From positions 124,001 to 188,000 of the forward strand of contig JAEBDY010000014.1 of the NCBI GenBank assembly GCA_049997955.1: 64,000 nt of DNA, written 5' to 3'. This stretch comes from Umezawaea sp049997955. GTDB taxonomy: Bacteria > Actinomycetota > Actinomycetes > Mycobacteriales > Pseudonocardiaceae. A program made the translations under genes and the position numbers. Below are positions 33,761 through 42,774 of this stretch, in pieces (within the stretch, counting starts at the first letter, position 1; each line of letters opens with the position of its first letter). A model generated the notes under the pieces. That model had not been told where the DNA came from, did no database searches, and worked only from the letters and a program-made list of their open reading frames with translations.

Positions 33761-36100
33761 TTGAAGAGAATAACGAATACGGACGAAATTGCGGCTAACA
33801 GCCGTTCAGCCGGCGAGGAACTGCGCGTACTACGGGAACGGCGGGGGCTGTCGCTCAGCGAACTGGCCAAGGCGACCAACTACAGCGTCGGGCACGTCAG
33901 CAACGTCGAGCACGACACGAAGCCCATGACCCGCGGATTCGCCACGGCTTGCGATGCCGCTCTTCAGACCGGCGGCGCCTTAAGCGACTTGATCACCACT
34001 GCGCTGCGGCCCCGTGGCCGCGGCCGAACTGTTCCTGTGGCGCAGTTGCCGGTGTCTCCCCGTCTGGTGGGCAGAACCGCCGAACTCGGCGCTCTCAGCT
34101 CTGCTTGGGCGGAGATGAGCCGGGACGTGGCATCCGGGGTGATCGTGATCGACGGTACGGCGGGCGTCGGCAAAACAGCGCTCGCCGTGGCCTGGGGTCA
34201 CAGCGTCTCCGGGAGCTTCACCGATGGTGTGCTCTTCTACGATCTGCACGGCTATGCCGCCGACGCGACAGCCGCGGATCCGCATGGCGTTCTGGAGGAC
34301 TTCCTCCGCTCCTTCGGCGTCGCTCCCGAAGACATTCCCAGCTCCACCGAACGCAGAGCCGCGACGTGGCGTTCCGTGTTGCAGGGCACCCGGACGTTGG
34401 TCGTGCTCGACAACGCCGCCGATGCCGAACAAGTCCGCCCTCTGCTACCTGGTGCCGCGGGGTGCTTGGCCGTCGTGACGAGCAGGCGGCGCATGTCCGG
34501 GTTGGTCGTTCGCGAGGGAGCTCGCTGCGTGACCGTCGAGCCGTTGAGGGGAAGTGGTGCGTCGGAACTGCTCGCCGAGATCGTCGGTGCCCGCCGGGTG
34601 CACGACGAGCCCGCGATCGCGAAGTCCATCGGTGAACTGTGCGCTCGCCTCCCGTTGGCGGTTCGAATCGCGGGCGAGCGCATCGCCGCGCACCCCCATC
34701 GCTCCTTGGTATCGCTGGCATCGGAACTCGCGGCGGCGGACGAACGTCTGGACGTGTTGTCCCCGTCGACCGACGGGGACGCGATCCGCGCAGTGCTGTC
34801 GTGGTCCTACCGCGCGTTGCCCGCCTCCGCCGCGCGGGTGTTCCGCTTCCTGGGACTGCACCCTGGGCAACGCTTCAGTGTTCCCGCGGTCGCCGCACTC
34901 GTCGGCGTAAGGGAAGTGGAAGCGAGCACCTGCCTGGACTACCTGTCCAGTGTTCACCTCATCGAAGCGGTGGGACCGGACCGGTTCCGCCAACACGACC
35001 TGCTGAAGGCCTACAGCCTGGAGCGGGTCCGTGCCGAAGACCCGTCGCACGAGCAGGACGCGGCAGTTCGGCGAGTACTGGACTGGTACCTGCAGACCCT
35101 CTACGTCGCGGCACACGCGTTGGCTCCACAGCGGAGCAACCCGACGCTGGCACCTCCTCTGGACTCGGTGTTCACGGTGCCGAAAACCCTCACCTACGAG
35201 CAGGCCCACGTCTGGTTCGAAGCAGAGACGCCCAACCTGGTCATCTGCACGGAACGTGCCCACGACGCGGAGTTGCACGTCCAGGCTTGGCAGTTCGCCG
35301 CAGGGCTGTGGGACTGGTTGCACCTGTGCAAGGCGTGGACGGTGTGGATCCGCACTCACACCACGGGACTCGCGGCGGCACGTGCCGACAAGGATCCCTT
35401 CGGGGAGGCGTGGATCCACAACAACCTCGCCAACGCTCACCGCGAGCTGCGCAACTTCGACGACGCTCGTCACCACTTCGATCGCGCGCTGGCACTGCGA
35501 CAGGAAGTGGGAGACCTGATCGGCCAAGCGTGGACGCTGACCGGAAGCGGGTTCCTGGAACTCGACCTCGACCACAGCGAACTCGCCAACGACCTGTTCG
35601 AGCAGAGTCTCGGGCTGTTCCGAGAGGCCGGCGACCACCACGGGGAAGCCATTGCCCTCGCCAGCCTGGGCGAAGCACAACGGAACCTCGACCAGCCTGA
35701 CCTCGCACTGCACCACCTCGGCATGGCGTTGGAGATCATGCGCTCCGGCGCCGACAGGTACGGCGAGGCGTTCACCTTGATCCGCATGGCGCGCACCTAC
35801 CAGGCGATGAACTTGCACGTGGAGGCGTTGCAGCACTTCGACCTGGCACTGACCACCCAGCGCGCGATCGGTGACCGCTGGGGTCAAGCGGAAACCCTCG
35901 CCTCCGCCGGGCACACCCAGCTCGCACTCGGCGATATCACGGGCGCTGAAGCCGCGTGGCACCACGCACTGGTGATCTTCGACGAGTTGAACGATCCGCA
36001 CGCCGAGGACATCCGGACGAACCTGAGCCGCCTGGTAGTCCCTGATCAGCGACAGGCTGGAGAGGATCAGCCCGCGGTGGTGTCGTCGGACCAGACGTAG
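33761..36100 (+). CDS. Helix-turn-helix / NB-ARC / TPR regulator
   Basis: A 779-residue STAND-type regulator. An XRE-like helix-turn-helix (about 18-53, LSLSELAKATNYSVGHVSNV) precedes an NB-ARC ATPase with Walker A GTAGVGKTA at 132-140, Walker B-like TLVVLDNA and a VVTSRRR sensor. A winged-helix part follows, then TPRs from about 540 to 760 (five or six units with NLANAHREL and similar). The SARP/AfsR-like layout lacks a BTAD. The start is TTG at 33761 with GGGGGAC upstream at long spacing. It diverges from the pilus operon and may control it, but this is unproven. It overlaps the LOG gene end by 34 bp. Confidence 0.85.
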   Translation: MKRITNTDEIAANSRSAGEELRVLRERRGLSLSELAKATNYSVGHVSNVEHDTKPMTRGFATACDAALQTGGALSDLITTALRPRGRGRTVPVAQLPVSPRLVGRTAELGALSSAWAEMSRDVASGVIVIDGTAGVGKTALAVAWGHSVSGSFTDGVLFYDLHGYAADATAADPHGVLEDFLRSFGVAPEDIPSSTERRAATWRSVLQGTRTLVVLDNAADAEQVRPLLPGAAGCLAVVTSRRRMSGLVVREGARCVTVEPLRGSGASELLAEIVGARRVHDEPAIAKSIGELCARLPLAVRIAGERIAAHPHRSLVSLASELAAADERLDVLSPSTDGDAIRAVLSWSYRALPASAARVFRFLGLHPGQRFSVPAVAALVGVREVEASTCLDYLSSVHLIEAVGPDRFRQHDLLKAYSLERVRAEDPSHEQDAAVRRVLDWYLQTLYVAAHALAPQRSNPTLAPPLDSVFTVPKTLTYEQAHVWFEAETPNLVICTERAHDAELHVQAWQFAAGLWDWLHLCKAWTVWIRTHTTGLAAARADKDPFGEAWIHNNLANAHRELRNFDDARHHFDRALALRQEVGDLIGQAWTLTGSGFLELDLDHSELANDLFEQSLGLFREAGDHHGEAIALASLGEAQRNLDQPDLALHHLGMALEIMRSGADRYGEAFTLIRMARTYQAMNLHVEALQHFDLALTTQRAIGDRWGQAETLASAGHTQLALGDITGAEAAWHHALVIFDELNDPHAEDIRTNLSRLVVPDQRQAGEDQPAVVSSDQT

Positions 36101-36642
36101 TTCGGAGGGACGTAAGCCGCACACCGCTCCAGCAGGCGCCCCAGGTCGTCGTCGACGAGCAGCATGTCGCGGTAGGGCGGGCGCAGGAACTTCTCTTCGA
36201 CCATGTGGTCGAGGAACCGGATGAAGTGCGTGAAGAACCCGTCGACGTCGAGCAGGCCGAGCGGTTTGGCGTGCAGTCCGAGTTGCGCCCAGGTCCAGGT
36301 CTCCAGGAACTCCTCCAGGGTGCCGGTACCGCCGGGCAACCCGATGAAGACGTCGGCCAGCTCGACCATCTTCGCCTTGCGCTCGTGCATCGTGTCCACG
36401 ACGTGCAGCTCGGTGAGGCCCGTGTGCGCGACTTCCCAGTCGACGAGGTTCTGCGGGATCACCCCGATCACCGTGCCACCAGCGGCCAGGGCAGCGTCGG
36501 CCAGCGCGCCCATCGTGCCCACGTGGGCGCCGCCGTACACGATCTCGGCACCGCTCTTGGCGAGGGCGGTGCCGACCTCCGCCGCAGTCTCGAGGTAAGC
36601 ACCGCGGCCGCTGGAAGAACCGCAGTAGACGCACACACGCAT
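36067..36642 (-). CDS. LOG-family (TIGR00730) nucleotide phosphoribohydrolase
   Basis: A 191-residue Rossmann protein. The family motifs PGGTGTLEE (103-111) and the Arg/Lys pair in MHERKAKM (85-92), with VYGGAHVGTMG at 35-45, are complete. LOG proteins release a free base (cytokinin or adenine) from nucleoside 5'-monophosphates. Its neighbour, the nucleoside hydrolase, acts on related substrates. ATG at 36642 starts the typical CVYCGSS strand. It ends inside the tail of the convergent regulator gene. Confidence 0.9.
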   Translation of the reverse strand: MRVCVYCGSSSGRGAYLETAAEVGTALAKSGAEIVYGGAHVGTMGALADAALAAGGTVIGVIPQNLVDWEVAHTGLTELHVVDTMHERKAKMVELADVFIGLPGGTGTLEEFLETWTWAQLGLHAKPLGLLDVDGFFTHFIRFLDHMVEEKFLRPPYRDMLLVDDDLGRLLERCAAYVPPNYVWSDDTTAG

Positions 36643-36706
36643 GCGCGCACCGTAGTGCCGAGACCCCACGAACGTGGTCTGGCGACTTGCCAGATCAACT
36701 GGTTGG

Positions 36707-37663
36707 GTGATCGTTGTGCGCATCGTCGTCGACACCGACACCGGCGTGGACGACGCTCTCGCGTTGTTGTTCCTCGCCGCCCAGGACATCGACCTGGTCG
36801 CCGTGGGCAGCGTGCACGGCAACGTCACCGCGCCTCAGGCCGCTGCCAACGCCTCCCAGGTGCTCCGCCTGGTGGGACTGCCGCACGTCCCCGTCGCAAT
36901 CGGTGCACGGACCCCGCTGGTGCAGCCGCTGACCACCTCCGAGTTCGTGCACGGTCCGGACGGCCTCGGCGGATTCGCCGACCCGGCACACCCCGCGAGC
37001 TTCACCAGGGATTCAGCTGCCGAGCAGCTCGTCAACATCGCCAGGGCCAACCCCGGCGAGATCACGCTGATCGCGCTGGGACCACTGACCAACATCGCTC
37101 TGGCCGTGAGGCTCGAACCCGACCTACCCGACCTGCTGGGCCCGGTGACCGTGATGGGCGGGGCGATCGCCGGCCCCGGAAACATCACCCCGTGCGCCGA
37201 GGCCAACATCTGGCACGACCCGGAAGCCGCCGACGTCGTGCTGGGTGCCGGATTCGACCTCGTTCTGATCGGCTTGGACGTCACCGAGACCGTACGCGCG
37301 GACAGCGCCTGGCTCGCTCGACTGGCGGCGATTAACACCCCACGCGCGCACTTCGCCAGCAACATCCTCGGCTTCTACACCAACACCTACTCCGCTCTCC
37401 TCGGCCATCAGGCGTGCACGCTGCACGACCCGGCCGCAGCCGCGATCGCACTCGACACAGCGCTGGCGACCTACCGCTCGCTGCCCGTCTCGGTTGAACT
37501 CACCGGCACCCACACACGAGGACTCACAGTCGCTGACCTGCGGCAGTTCGTGAAGGACCCCAGGATTGCGGGTGCCGAAGATCCGATGCGCAGCCCCGTC
37601 AAGATCGTCCAGACGATCGACTCGAACGCCGTCTTGGACCGCATCATCGAATCACTCCTTTAA
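36707..37663 (+). CDS. Nucleoside hydrolase (IUNH family)
   Basis: A 318-residue inosine/uridine-preferring nucleoside hydrolase-like enzyme, cleaving ribonucleosides to base and ribose. The Ca-binding signature DTDTGVDDA is at residues 9-17. NVTAPQAAANASQVL, GPLTNIA and MGGAIAGPGN match the family. GTG at 36707 is used; the GTG three codons later is equally possible. It diverges from the LOG gene, leaving about 65 bp between starts, so the two may be co-regulated for purine/pyrimidine salvage. Confidence 0.88.
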   Translation: MIVVRIVVDTDTGVDDALALLFLAAQDIDLVAVGSVHGNVTAPQAAANASQVLRLVGLPHVPVAIGARTPLVQPLTTSEFVHGPDGLGGFADPAHPASFTRDSAAEQLVNIARANPGEITLIALGPLTNIALAVRLEPDLPDLLGPVTVMGGAIAGPGNITPCAEANIWHDPEAADVVLGAGFDLVLIGLDVTETVRADSAWLARLAAINTPRAHFASNILGFYTNTYSALLGHQACTLHDPAAAAIALDTALATYRSLPVSVELTGTHTRGLTVADLRQFVKDPRIAGAEDPMRSPVKIVQTIDSNAVLDRIIESLL

Positions 37664-37694
37664 CCTTACAGTAATCTTTTCTTCTATTTTCGAA

Positions 37695-37700
37695 TATAAT
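37695..37700 (+). promoter_or_regulatory. Candidate -10 TATAAT
   Basis: A perfect TATAAT lies in an AT-rich stretch (37665-37710), unusual here, 88 bp upstream of the secreted-protein start. No convincing -35 at standard spacing. Confidence 0.45.
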
Positions 37701-37787
37701 GAATCACTCTATCGGCGCACACCCGGTGCAACTCTTCTACTCGTAGTCCTGTCATGCCTCGCATAACACGAGCAGAAAAGAGCTGCC

Positions 37788-38171
37788 ATGTCGCACCACT
37801 GGAGCAAGCCCAAGCTTCGCCGTCGCCTGACCGCCGTGGCGGTTTCCGCGCTCATGCTGCCCGCGCTCCTCAGCCCGACCGCGACCGCACAGGTCGCACC
37901 GCGGGGCAGCTGCGGCTTCTACTTCACCAACCCGGATCACGAACCGAGCGTCAACGCCCGCTACTACCACTGCGGCGATACGTTCATCCTCATCCGGGTC
38001 GACTGGAGCGACGGGTGGCACCACCGGGAATGCGTGCCTCCGTGGAACTCGATCGCCTTCCGCCCTGCAGGCCACCACCGCGTGGTCAACGCCTACTACG
38101 TACCGGGCGCACCGAGCCTCATGGGGCAGGGAGCTGACCGAATGTGCAGGACAGCGCAACCCCAGGAATGA
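37788..38171 (+). CDS. Small secreted Cys-containing protein
   Basis: A 127-residue protein with a clear signal peptide (basic MSHHWSKPKLRRRL, hydrophobic core about 15-30, cleavage after TATA about 34). The mature part has four Cys (CGFYF, HCGDTF, ECVPPW, MCRTA) suggesting two disulfides, and aromatic-rich stretches. Similar short secreted proteins are widespread in actinomycetes without known role. Its own AT-rich promoter lies upstream. Confidence 0.7.
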   Translation: MSHHWSKPKLRRRLTAVAVSALMLPALLSPTATAQVAPRGSCGFYFTNPDHEPSVNARYYHCGDTFILIRVDWSDGWHHRECVPPWNSIAFRPAGHHRVVNAYYVPGAPSLMGQGADRMCRTAQPQE

Positions 38172-38186
38172 ACGACGTCGCCGTAC

Positions 38187-38219
38187 GGGCCGCCTCGACC
38201 ACCGCGCTCAGGGCGGCCC
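38187..38219. terminator. Hairpin between convergent genes
   Basis: GGGCCGCC (38187-38194) pairs with GGCGGCCC (38212-38219) around a 17-base loop, in the 74-bp gap between the convergent genes. Confidence 0.45.
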
Positions 38220-38245
38220 GACGTCTGGCACGCGGCCGCACTCGA

Positions 38246-39178
38246 TCATCCGACTGGTCGATCACCAAGGTTCGATGCCGCCGCGAGCGAACGAGGAAGC
38301 GGTGTGGATGTCAGCGGCTGATCGTAGAAGGCCGTCCATGCCAGCAACAAGTCAAGTGATTTCGACTTGGGCAAAGCGAACTCGTCGAGATGACGCAACT
38401 TTCGTTGCCAACTCGCGACGAGATCCGACTGATCAGTGATGACCGTGACGCGATCCATCTCGGCGTATACGACGGCAGGCAACTTCGGGAGTTCCAGGTA
38501 GGTGCCACCGTGCGCCAAGCTCTCGTGGCCAATGCCTGCGGGGATGACCCGGATGGTGACGTTGTCACGGCCGGCCAGCATCGCCAGCGCGGTGAGCTGG
38601 TCGTGCATGACGGCGAAGTCTCCGACAACGCCTGACAACGCGGCCTCCGCGAGGTACAGCCGCACGTACGGAACCTTCGTCCCGTACAGCAGCTCGTCTC
38701 TCCGAGCCATCCTGGCCTCGACCACGACGTCGAGTTCAGCGGCGTCCGTCAGCGTCGCGCTCAGAAGTCGCCGCGCGTAATCAGCGCTCTGCACGAGGCT
38801 CGGGATCAGCGCCGGCCAATAGGTGGTGATGGTTGTCGCCATGCGCTCGTGCATCGCCACGACCGCCAGGGCTTCAGGGGTCCCGGGGTTGTGCCGTCGA
38901 ACGAAGTAACCGGTATCGGCTTCACCGGTGAGCATTTGGAGCGCGTCGTGGGTCTCGCGGTTCGCGCCGCAGAGGCCCAGCAAACGGGCGACATCCCAAC
39001 TGCTCAAACGCCGGATTCCGTTCTCCACCTTGCTCAACTTCGCCTGCGACCACCCGAGTTCATCGCAGACCTTGTTCGCAGCTATGCGTGATCGCTTCCT
39101 GGCCAAACGAATCTCTCTGCCGACCTCGCGCATGTGGACGGTCGAGACTCGGACAGTATTCTCTTCTCCAGTGGTCAA
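38246..39178 (-). CDS. Scr1-type helix-turn-helix regulator (DUF5753)
   Basis: A 310-residue regulator. An XRE helix-turn-helix (about 25-75, NKVCDELGWSQAKLSKVENG) precedes the DUF5753 domain (YWPALIPSLVQSADYARRLL, RMARRDELLY, VIPAGIGHESL). This is the DNA-binding partner of DUF397 proteins in Scr1-type pairs. The start is TTG at 39178 with GGAGG six bases before it. No DUF397 gene lies next to it, so it is an orphan. It may answer to the DUF397 protein at 41185. Confidence 0.85.
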   Translation of the reverse strand: MTTGEENTVRVSTVHMREVGREIRLARKRSRIAANKVCDELGWSQAKLSKVENGIRRLSSWDVARLLGLCGANRETHDALQMLTGEADTGYFVRRHNPGTPEALAVVAMHERMATTITTYWPALIPSLVQSADYARRLLSATLTDAAELDVVVEARMARRDELLYGTKVPYVRLYLAEAALSGVVGDFAVMHDQLTALAMLAGRDNVTIRVIPAGIGHESLAHGGTYLELPKLPAVVYAEMDRVTVITDQSDLVASWQRKLRHLDEFALPKSKSLDLLLAWTAFYDQPLTSTPLPRSLAAASNLGDRPVG

Positions 39179-39236
39179 GGCAAACCTCCGGGTGGGGATG
39201 ATTAAAAGTCCATTGTGGATACTTTGGCATGAGCGG

Positions 39237-39572
39237 TTAACGATGCCGTTTGCTCCACAGCCGGTGACGCGCTGGGCGCACCGGCTTGTCGTCGTAGGCC
39301 ACGATCGCCAACTGGAACTCGATGAACTGGCGACACAGTCGAGGGCCGCGCCTCCACCGCGAAGCACAGGCGACGCAATGCCCGTCGGAGTCGGGCACGT
39401 GGTCGGCCAACAAGGCGCGCGTTCCCGCGAGCAGTCGAGGAAGATGTCGTCGGGCGATCTCAGCGGCGGTGTCCCGGTCGCCATTGACGGCGATGTCGGC
39501 CAGATCCGCCAACTGGCCAAGGACGTTCTCGCGCACAGCGCGGAACACCAGCGCGTCGTCCGTCCCGGTCAT
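39237..39572 (-). CDS. Small Cys-containing hypothetical protein
   Basis: A 111-residue protein. A helical first part (VRENVLGQLADLADIAV...) is followed by HCVACASRWRRGPRLC, four Cys/His that may bind zinc. Small proteins of this sort often stand beside DUF5753 regulators. ATG at 39572 overlaps the stop of the preceding gene. The gap to the orphan regulator downstream is 58 bp on the same strand. Confidence 0.6.
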   Translation of the reverse strand: MTGTDDALVFRAVRENVLGQLADLADIAVNGDRDTAAEIARRHLPRLLAGTRALLADHVPDSDGHCVACASRWRRGPRLCRQFIEFQLAIVAYDDKPVRPARHRLWSKRHR

Positions 39573-39832
39573 CGCCGTACCACCGCTCGGCTCGCGACAC
39601 GGCGACCCGATGAAGCCGGACGGGGGAAGGGGAGGATGCCCTCCCGCTGCCGCCAGGACGTGTCGCAGTCGGCGCAGGTGGGCCAACACCACGCGGTCTT
39701 CGTCGGCCGGTCGTGTGGGACGGCCAGTTCCTTACCGCAGAGGGTCTCCCCCGTGTCGCCGACCACCAGGTTCTCCGGTATCGCGTGCCGCTTGCCGTCG
39801 TGGGGAAGCCAGCGGAACGGTCGAAGCGTCAT
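39569..39832 (-). CDS. Small zinc-finger-like protein
   Basis: An 87-residue protein. MTLRPFRWLPHDGKRHAIPE opens it, followed by TLCGKEL and CWPTCADCD, a Cys pattern fitting a small zinc-binding protein known from Scr1-type loci of actinomycetes. ATG at 39832 is set by GAGGTGACG and by the one-base overlap with the upstream stop. The C-terminal 20 residues are Arg-rich. Confidence 0.65.
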   Translation of the reverse strand: MTLRPFRWLPHDGKRHAIPENLVVGDTGETLCGKELAVPHDRPTKTAWCWPTCADCDTSWRQREGILPFPRPASSGRRVASRAVVRR

Positions 39833-40206
39833 CACGTCACCTCGAAGAGTGAAATCGCCGGCTCGGGAACTGCGCTGTGGGCCATGGGGTGTCCTCGCGA
39901 TCGCGATTGGTGGGACAGGTCGCCGACACGGGTGGGGCCGCCTGTCGGGGAAGCGGGCCACCCCACCCGTGCCTGGTCCGCGCAGGGGGCGCTATAGGAC
40001 CAGGTGCGCGGGCCGGCTTCCGCCGTCCGCACCTCGGACGCGATGGGCGTGCCGGGCGCTGCGCAGACCTCGCGCGCACCGGCACCACCCATCGCGCATG
40101 TCCGGCCATTCGGCGGCCGGTGGTTGTTCAGCGGCAGGCTCGGCACCACGAGACAACGCCCCGACACCAGGTGTCGGTCGCAGTGCTGAAGGCCATAACC
40201 GCACAT
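39832..40206 (-). CDS. Small hypothetical protein, first of the zinc-protein operon
   Basis: A 124-residue frame starting MCGYGLQHCDRHLVSGRCLV with GAGGAG upstream. The first 45 residues, with Cys2, Cys9 and Cys18 and NNHRPPNGRTCAMG, look like a genuine conserved small protein. The C-terminal half is low-complexity, and the gene may have been extended or frameshifted. Its stop overlaps the next start, which supports translation to the end. Confidence 0.5.
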   Translation of the reverse strand: MCGYGLQHCDRHLVSGRCLVVPSLPLNNHRPPNGRTCAMGGAGAREVCAAPGTPIASEVRTAEAGPRTWSYSAPCADQARVGWPASPTGGPTRVGDLSHQSRSRGHPMAHSAVPEPAISLFEVT

Positions 40207-40330
40207 GAGTCGCGCTCCTCGATTCCCTGCCGTTAGGGTGTTCCATACGTCCCGGGACAACAGTGACCGTCCCGGGAAACTGGGTCAATGCCCTGATCGG
40301 GCGATCCGTCGCAGGTCGAGGAGGCTCCCT

Positions 40331-41188
40331 ATGCTGTCGGGCATGGTCCGCAACACCACTCCCAAAGCCATGGCCCTGGGAGCGAAGATCCGCTCTGTTC
40401 GAGAGAACGCCGACTTGTCTCAACGCGCTGCGGCGAAGATGTTGGGGATCGGCAACAGCACGATGTCGAGGATCGAAAACGGCGAGACACCACCGGATCC
40501 CGCCGAACTCGTCAAGATGCTCCAGGTCCTCGGCGCCACCGATGCCGAAACCGAGGAGATCCTCGAGCTGGCGAGCGACACGAGTGGTAACGCCTGGCTT
40601 GCTGTGACGCTGCCCGAGCAACGCGCTCAACTCGCGGCGCTACTGGACTTCGAGCAAATGGCCACGCACATCACCAGCGTCGCGCCCTTGCTCATCCCCG
40701 GTTTGTTGCAAAGCGGCGGATACGCCCGAGCCGTCATGCGTGCCGCAGGCGTTCCCCATGACGAGATCGAGACCCGAGTCGCTGTGCGCATGGGTCGCCG
40801 CGACATCCTGCTGCGAGCCGAGCCCACAAATCTGCTCGCCGTCATCGGCGAGAGCGTTCTACGCCGCCCAATCGGTGGATCACGTGTACTGGCCGAGCAA
40901 CTCGACCACCTGATCAAGATGGCGGGGCTGCCCAACGTGACAGTGCGGGTCACACCGGACGACGCGGACTGGCACCCGGCGCTCTACGGCCCGTTCCTGC
41001 TCCTCACGAACAGCACCACGTCGTTGGTGCACATGGAGAACCAGCGCTCCGGCTTGTTCTTGAACGACGAAGCCGATCTCGCGGCCTACACGTCGGCCGT
41101 GGAGGAAACGCTGAGCGTGGCGCTCGACGCGGAACAGACCGCCGCGTTGATCTCGCGCGAGGCCGAGCGGATCAGGAGATCAGCATGA
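40331..41188 (+). CDS. Scr1-type helix-turn-helix regulator (DUF5753), paired
   Basis: A 285-residue regulator: XRE helix-turn-helix at about 18-65 (RSVRENADLSQRAAAKMLGI) and a DUF5753 domain (SVAPLLIPGLLQSGGYARAV, RMGRRDILLR, HPALYGPFLLL). ATG at 40331 follows GAGGAGG. It overlaps the DUF397 gene by ATGA, the classic Scr1 pair, in which the DUF397 product acts as a toxin-like or activator partner. Confidence 0.9.
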   Translation: MLSGMVRNTTPKAMALGAKIRSVRENADLSQRAAAKMLGIGNSTMSRIENGETPPDPAELVKMLQVLGATDAETEEILELASDTSGNAWLAVTLPEQRAQLAALLDFEQMATHITSVAPLLIPGLLQSGGYARAVMRAAGVPHDEIETRVAVRMGRRDILLRAEPTNLLAVIGESVLRRPIGGSRVLAEQLDHLIKMAGLPNVTVRVTPDDADWHPALYGPFLLLTNSTTSLVHMENQRSGLFLNDEADLAAYTSAVEETLSVALDAEQTAALISREAERIRRSA

Positions 41189-41361
41189 TCAGATGGCGCA
41201 AATCAAGTCGGAGTGGCGCCAATACGGATTGCGTAGAGATCGCTGGTGACCTCGACGCGGTCCGTGACTCGAAGAACGAAGGTGGACCGGTGCTGAAGAT
41301 CGGTCCGGCTGGCCTGCGGGTGTTCCTCGATGGGATCAAACGGGGCAGTTTCGAAGGCTGA
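41185..41361 (+). CDS. DUF397 protein
   Basis: A 58-residue protein starting MIRWRKSSRSGANTDCVEIA, the typical DUF397 opening (W-K-SS-S-x-x-x-x-C-VE), with DSKNEGGPVLKIGP following. Its ATG overlaps the stop of the DUF5753 regulator. In Streptomyces the equivalent pair (Scr1/Scr2) alters antibiotic production and is described as toxin-antitoxin-like. Confidence 0.9.
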   Translation: MIRWRKSSRSGANTDCVEIAGDLDAVRDSKNEGGPVLKIGPAGLRVFLDGIKRGSFEG

Positions 41362-41366
41362 CCGTT

Positions 41367-41405
41367 GCCGTGGCTGTGTCCAGCATTGCCGGACACAGCC
41401 ACGGC
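41367..41405. terminator. Perfect 15-bp hairpin after the DUF397 gene
   Basis: GCCGTGGCTGTGTCC (41367-41381) pairs perfectly with 41391-41405 around a nine-base loop, five bases past the stop. The convergent gene ends at 41462. Confidence 0.75.
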
Positions 41406-41461
41406 CAGCATCAGTCCGACGATCAGCAAGTCGTTCGTGGGACTGGCGACGTACAAGCGCC

Positions 41462-42769
41462 TCACTGCGCCGACAGTGGAGCCTCTGCCCCACCTGTGAT
41501 GGTAGAGCGAGGTGGCGCGAGCAGGGATCCGACGCGGTGAAACGCCTCTCGGCCTTCAACACCGACTTGGGTGAGCCCGCCTTTGTCGGCTGCTCGTATC
41601 GCCCGTTGGATCTGGTGTGGCAGCCGGTGGGCCTCGGCAGCGACCACTGCCGATCGAAGAGTGTCTTCGGCTCCGTCCGGCCTCCCGGCGGCCAGGAGGA
41701 CTTCCGCAGCGGTGACGCGTTCGATGACGTGCCACTGCGGCGCGACCGGTGCGGCGTTCGGCGACCTCGTGTCCATGATCCGCGCCGCCTCGGGGGCACG
41801 TCCTATGGCCACCAAGCCGCGCAGGTACACCTCGTTGAACGTGAACGGGTTGACCAGCATGCTCTGTGACGCGACGCCGTCGAGTAGATCGCGGTAGCCG
41901 CTGATCGCGCTGTCGAAGAGCACGGGGTCGCCGAGCTCACCCGCGGCACGGGCGAGCAACGCGAGCGCGGATCCGCGCCCCTGGTCGTCATCGGAGGTGG
42001 CTACCGCTCGGCCCAGGTGTGCGACCGCGGCAGGCACGTGATCCGCCTTGCGCAGTTCGTTGCCGTGCATCCGCAGGGCGCGGGCCAGCAACACCCGGTC
42101 GTCGAGCCGCTCGGCCACCGCGAGTCCTCGTCCGGTCCAGCGTGCGGCTGAGGCCAACCGTTCCTCGGGCAACACGGTGCCGAGGGACACGCCAAGCGAT
42201 GTCTGGGCCTGGCCGAGCAGGATCAGGGTGTCGCGCTCGGCGTGCCCCTCCGCAACGCGGGCCTCCAGCCTGGCCACCAAGGGCCACAGCTCGTTGACCG
42301 CGTCGACGGCGCGGCCGGATTGGCGAACCATCTCGGCCAGGCGGATGGTGGAGTCACCGAACTGGATCATCGCAGCGAAGTCGGCGTCGTCGTGGCCGGT
42401 CACGCCGAGCACGTGCATCGGCAGGCCGAGCGTGGTCGCGATGTGGCGGCGGGTGCCCATGTCGTTGATGACGCGGCGGCCGGTCTCGATCATCGACACG
42501 TAGGTCTTGTCGTACCCGAGCAGTCCGGCGAGCTGTTCCTGGTTGAGCTGGTTGAGGCGCCGGTACAGGCGCAGGATCGTGGCCAGGTCACGGCTTCGCA
42601 GCATGCTGGCGGACTCCGGTGTCGACCACAGCCACACCGACGGGCAAAGTCGCCGAGCAGGTACTGCTGAGGGCTGGTGGCGAGTTGTGGCGTGGCAGGT
42701 CGGGCACACCGGCTCGACGGTGAGCCCGCCGAGGGCAGCTCCGCACGCTTCACACCGCTTGCCCGTCAC
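41462..42769 (-). CDS. Zinc-ribbon / helix-turn-helix / TPR-like regulator
   Basis: A 435-residue regulator. CEAC (6-9) and CPTC (22-25) form a zinc ribbon. An XRE helix-turn-helix follows (about 68-120, NQLNQEQLAGLLGYDKTYVS) and the remainder is a helical TPR-like domain. The start is GTG at 42769, with GAGGTAG before it, six bases after the NUDIX stop, so the two genes are coupled. Regulators of this build are common beside small metabolic clusters in actinomycetes. It probably senses a product of, or controls, the divergent oxygenase operon. Confidence 0.8.
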   Translation of the reverse strand: MTGKRCEACGAALGGLTVEPVCPTCHATTRHQPSAVPARRLCPSVWLWSTPESASMLRSRDLATILRLYRRLNQLNQEQLAGLLGYDKTYVSMIETGRRVINDMGTRRHIATTLGLPMHVLGVTGHDDADFAAMIQFGDSTIRLAEMVRQSGRAVDAVNELWPLVARLEARVAEGHAERDTLILLGQAQTSLGVSLGTVLPEERLASAARWTGRGLAVAERLDDRVLLARALRMHGNELRKADHVPAAVAHLGRAVATSDDDQGRGSALALLARAAGELGDPVLFDSAISGYRDLLDGVASQSMLVNPFTFNEVYLRGLVAIGRAPEAARIMDTRSPNAAPVAPQWHVIERVTAAEVLLAAGRPDGAEDTLRSAVVAAEAHRLPHQIQRAIRAADKGGLTQVGVEGREAFHRVGSLLAPPRSTITGGAEAPLSAQ

Positions 42770-42774
42770 GGTGG

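Noticed and set aside
34445..36634. 729-residue minus-strand frame
   Set aside because: Antisense to the NB-ARC regulator and out of frame with the LOG gene; composition is typical of a shadow.
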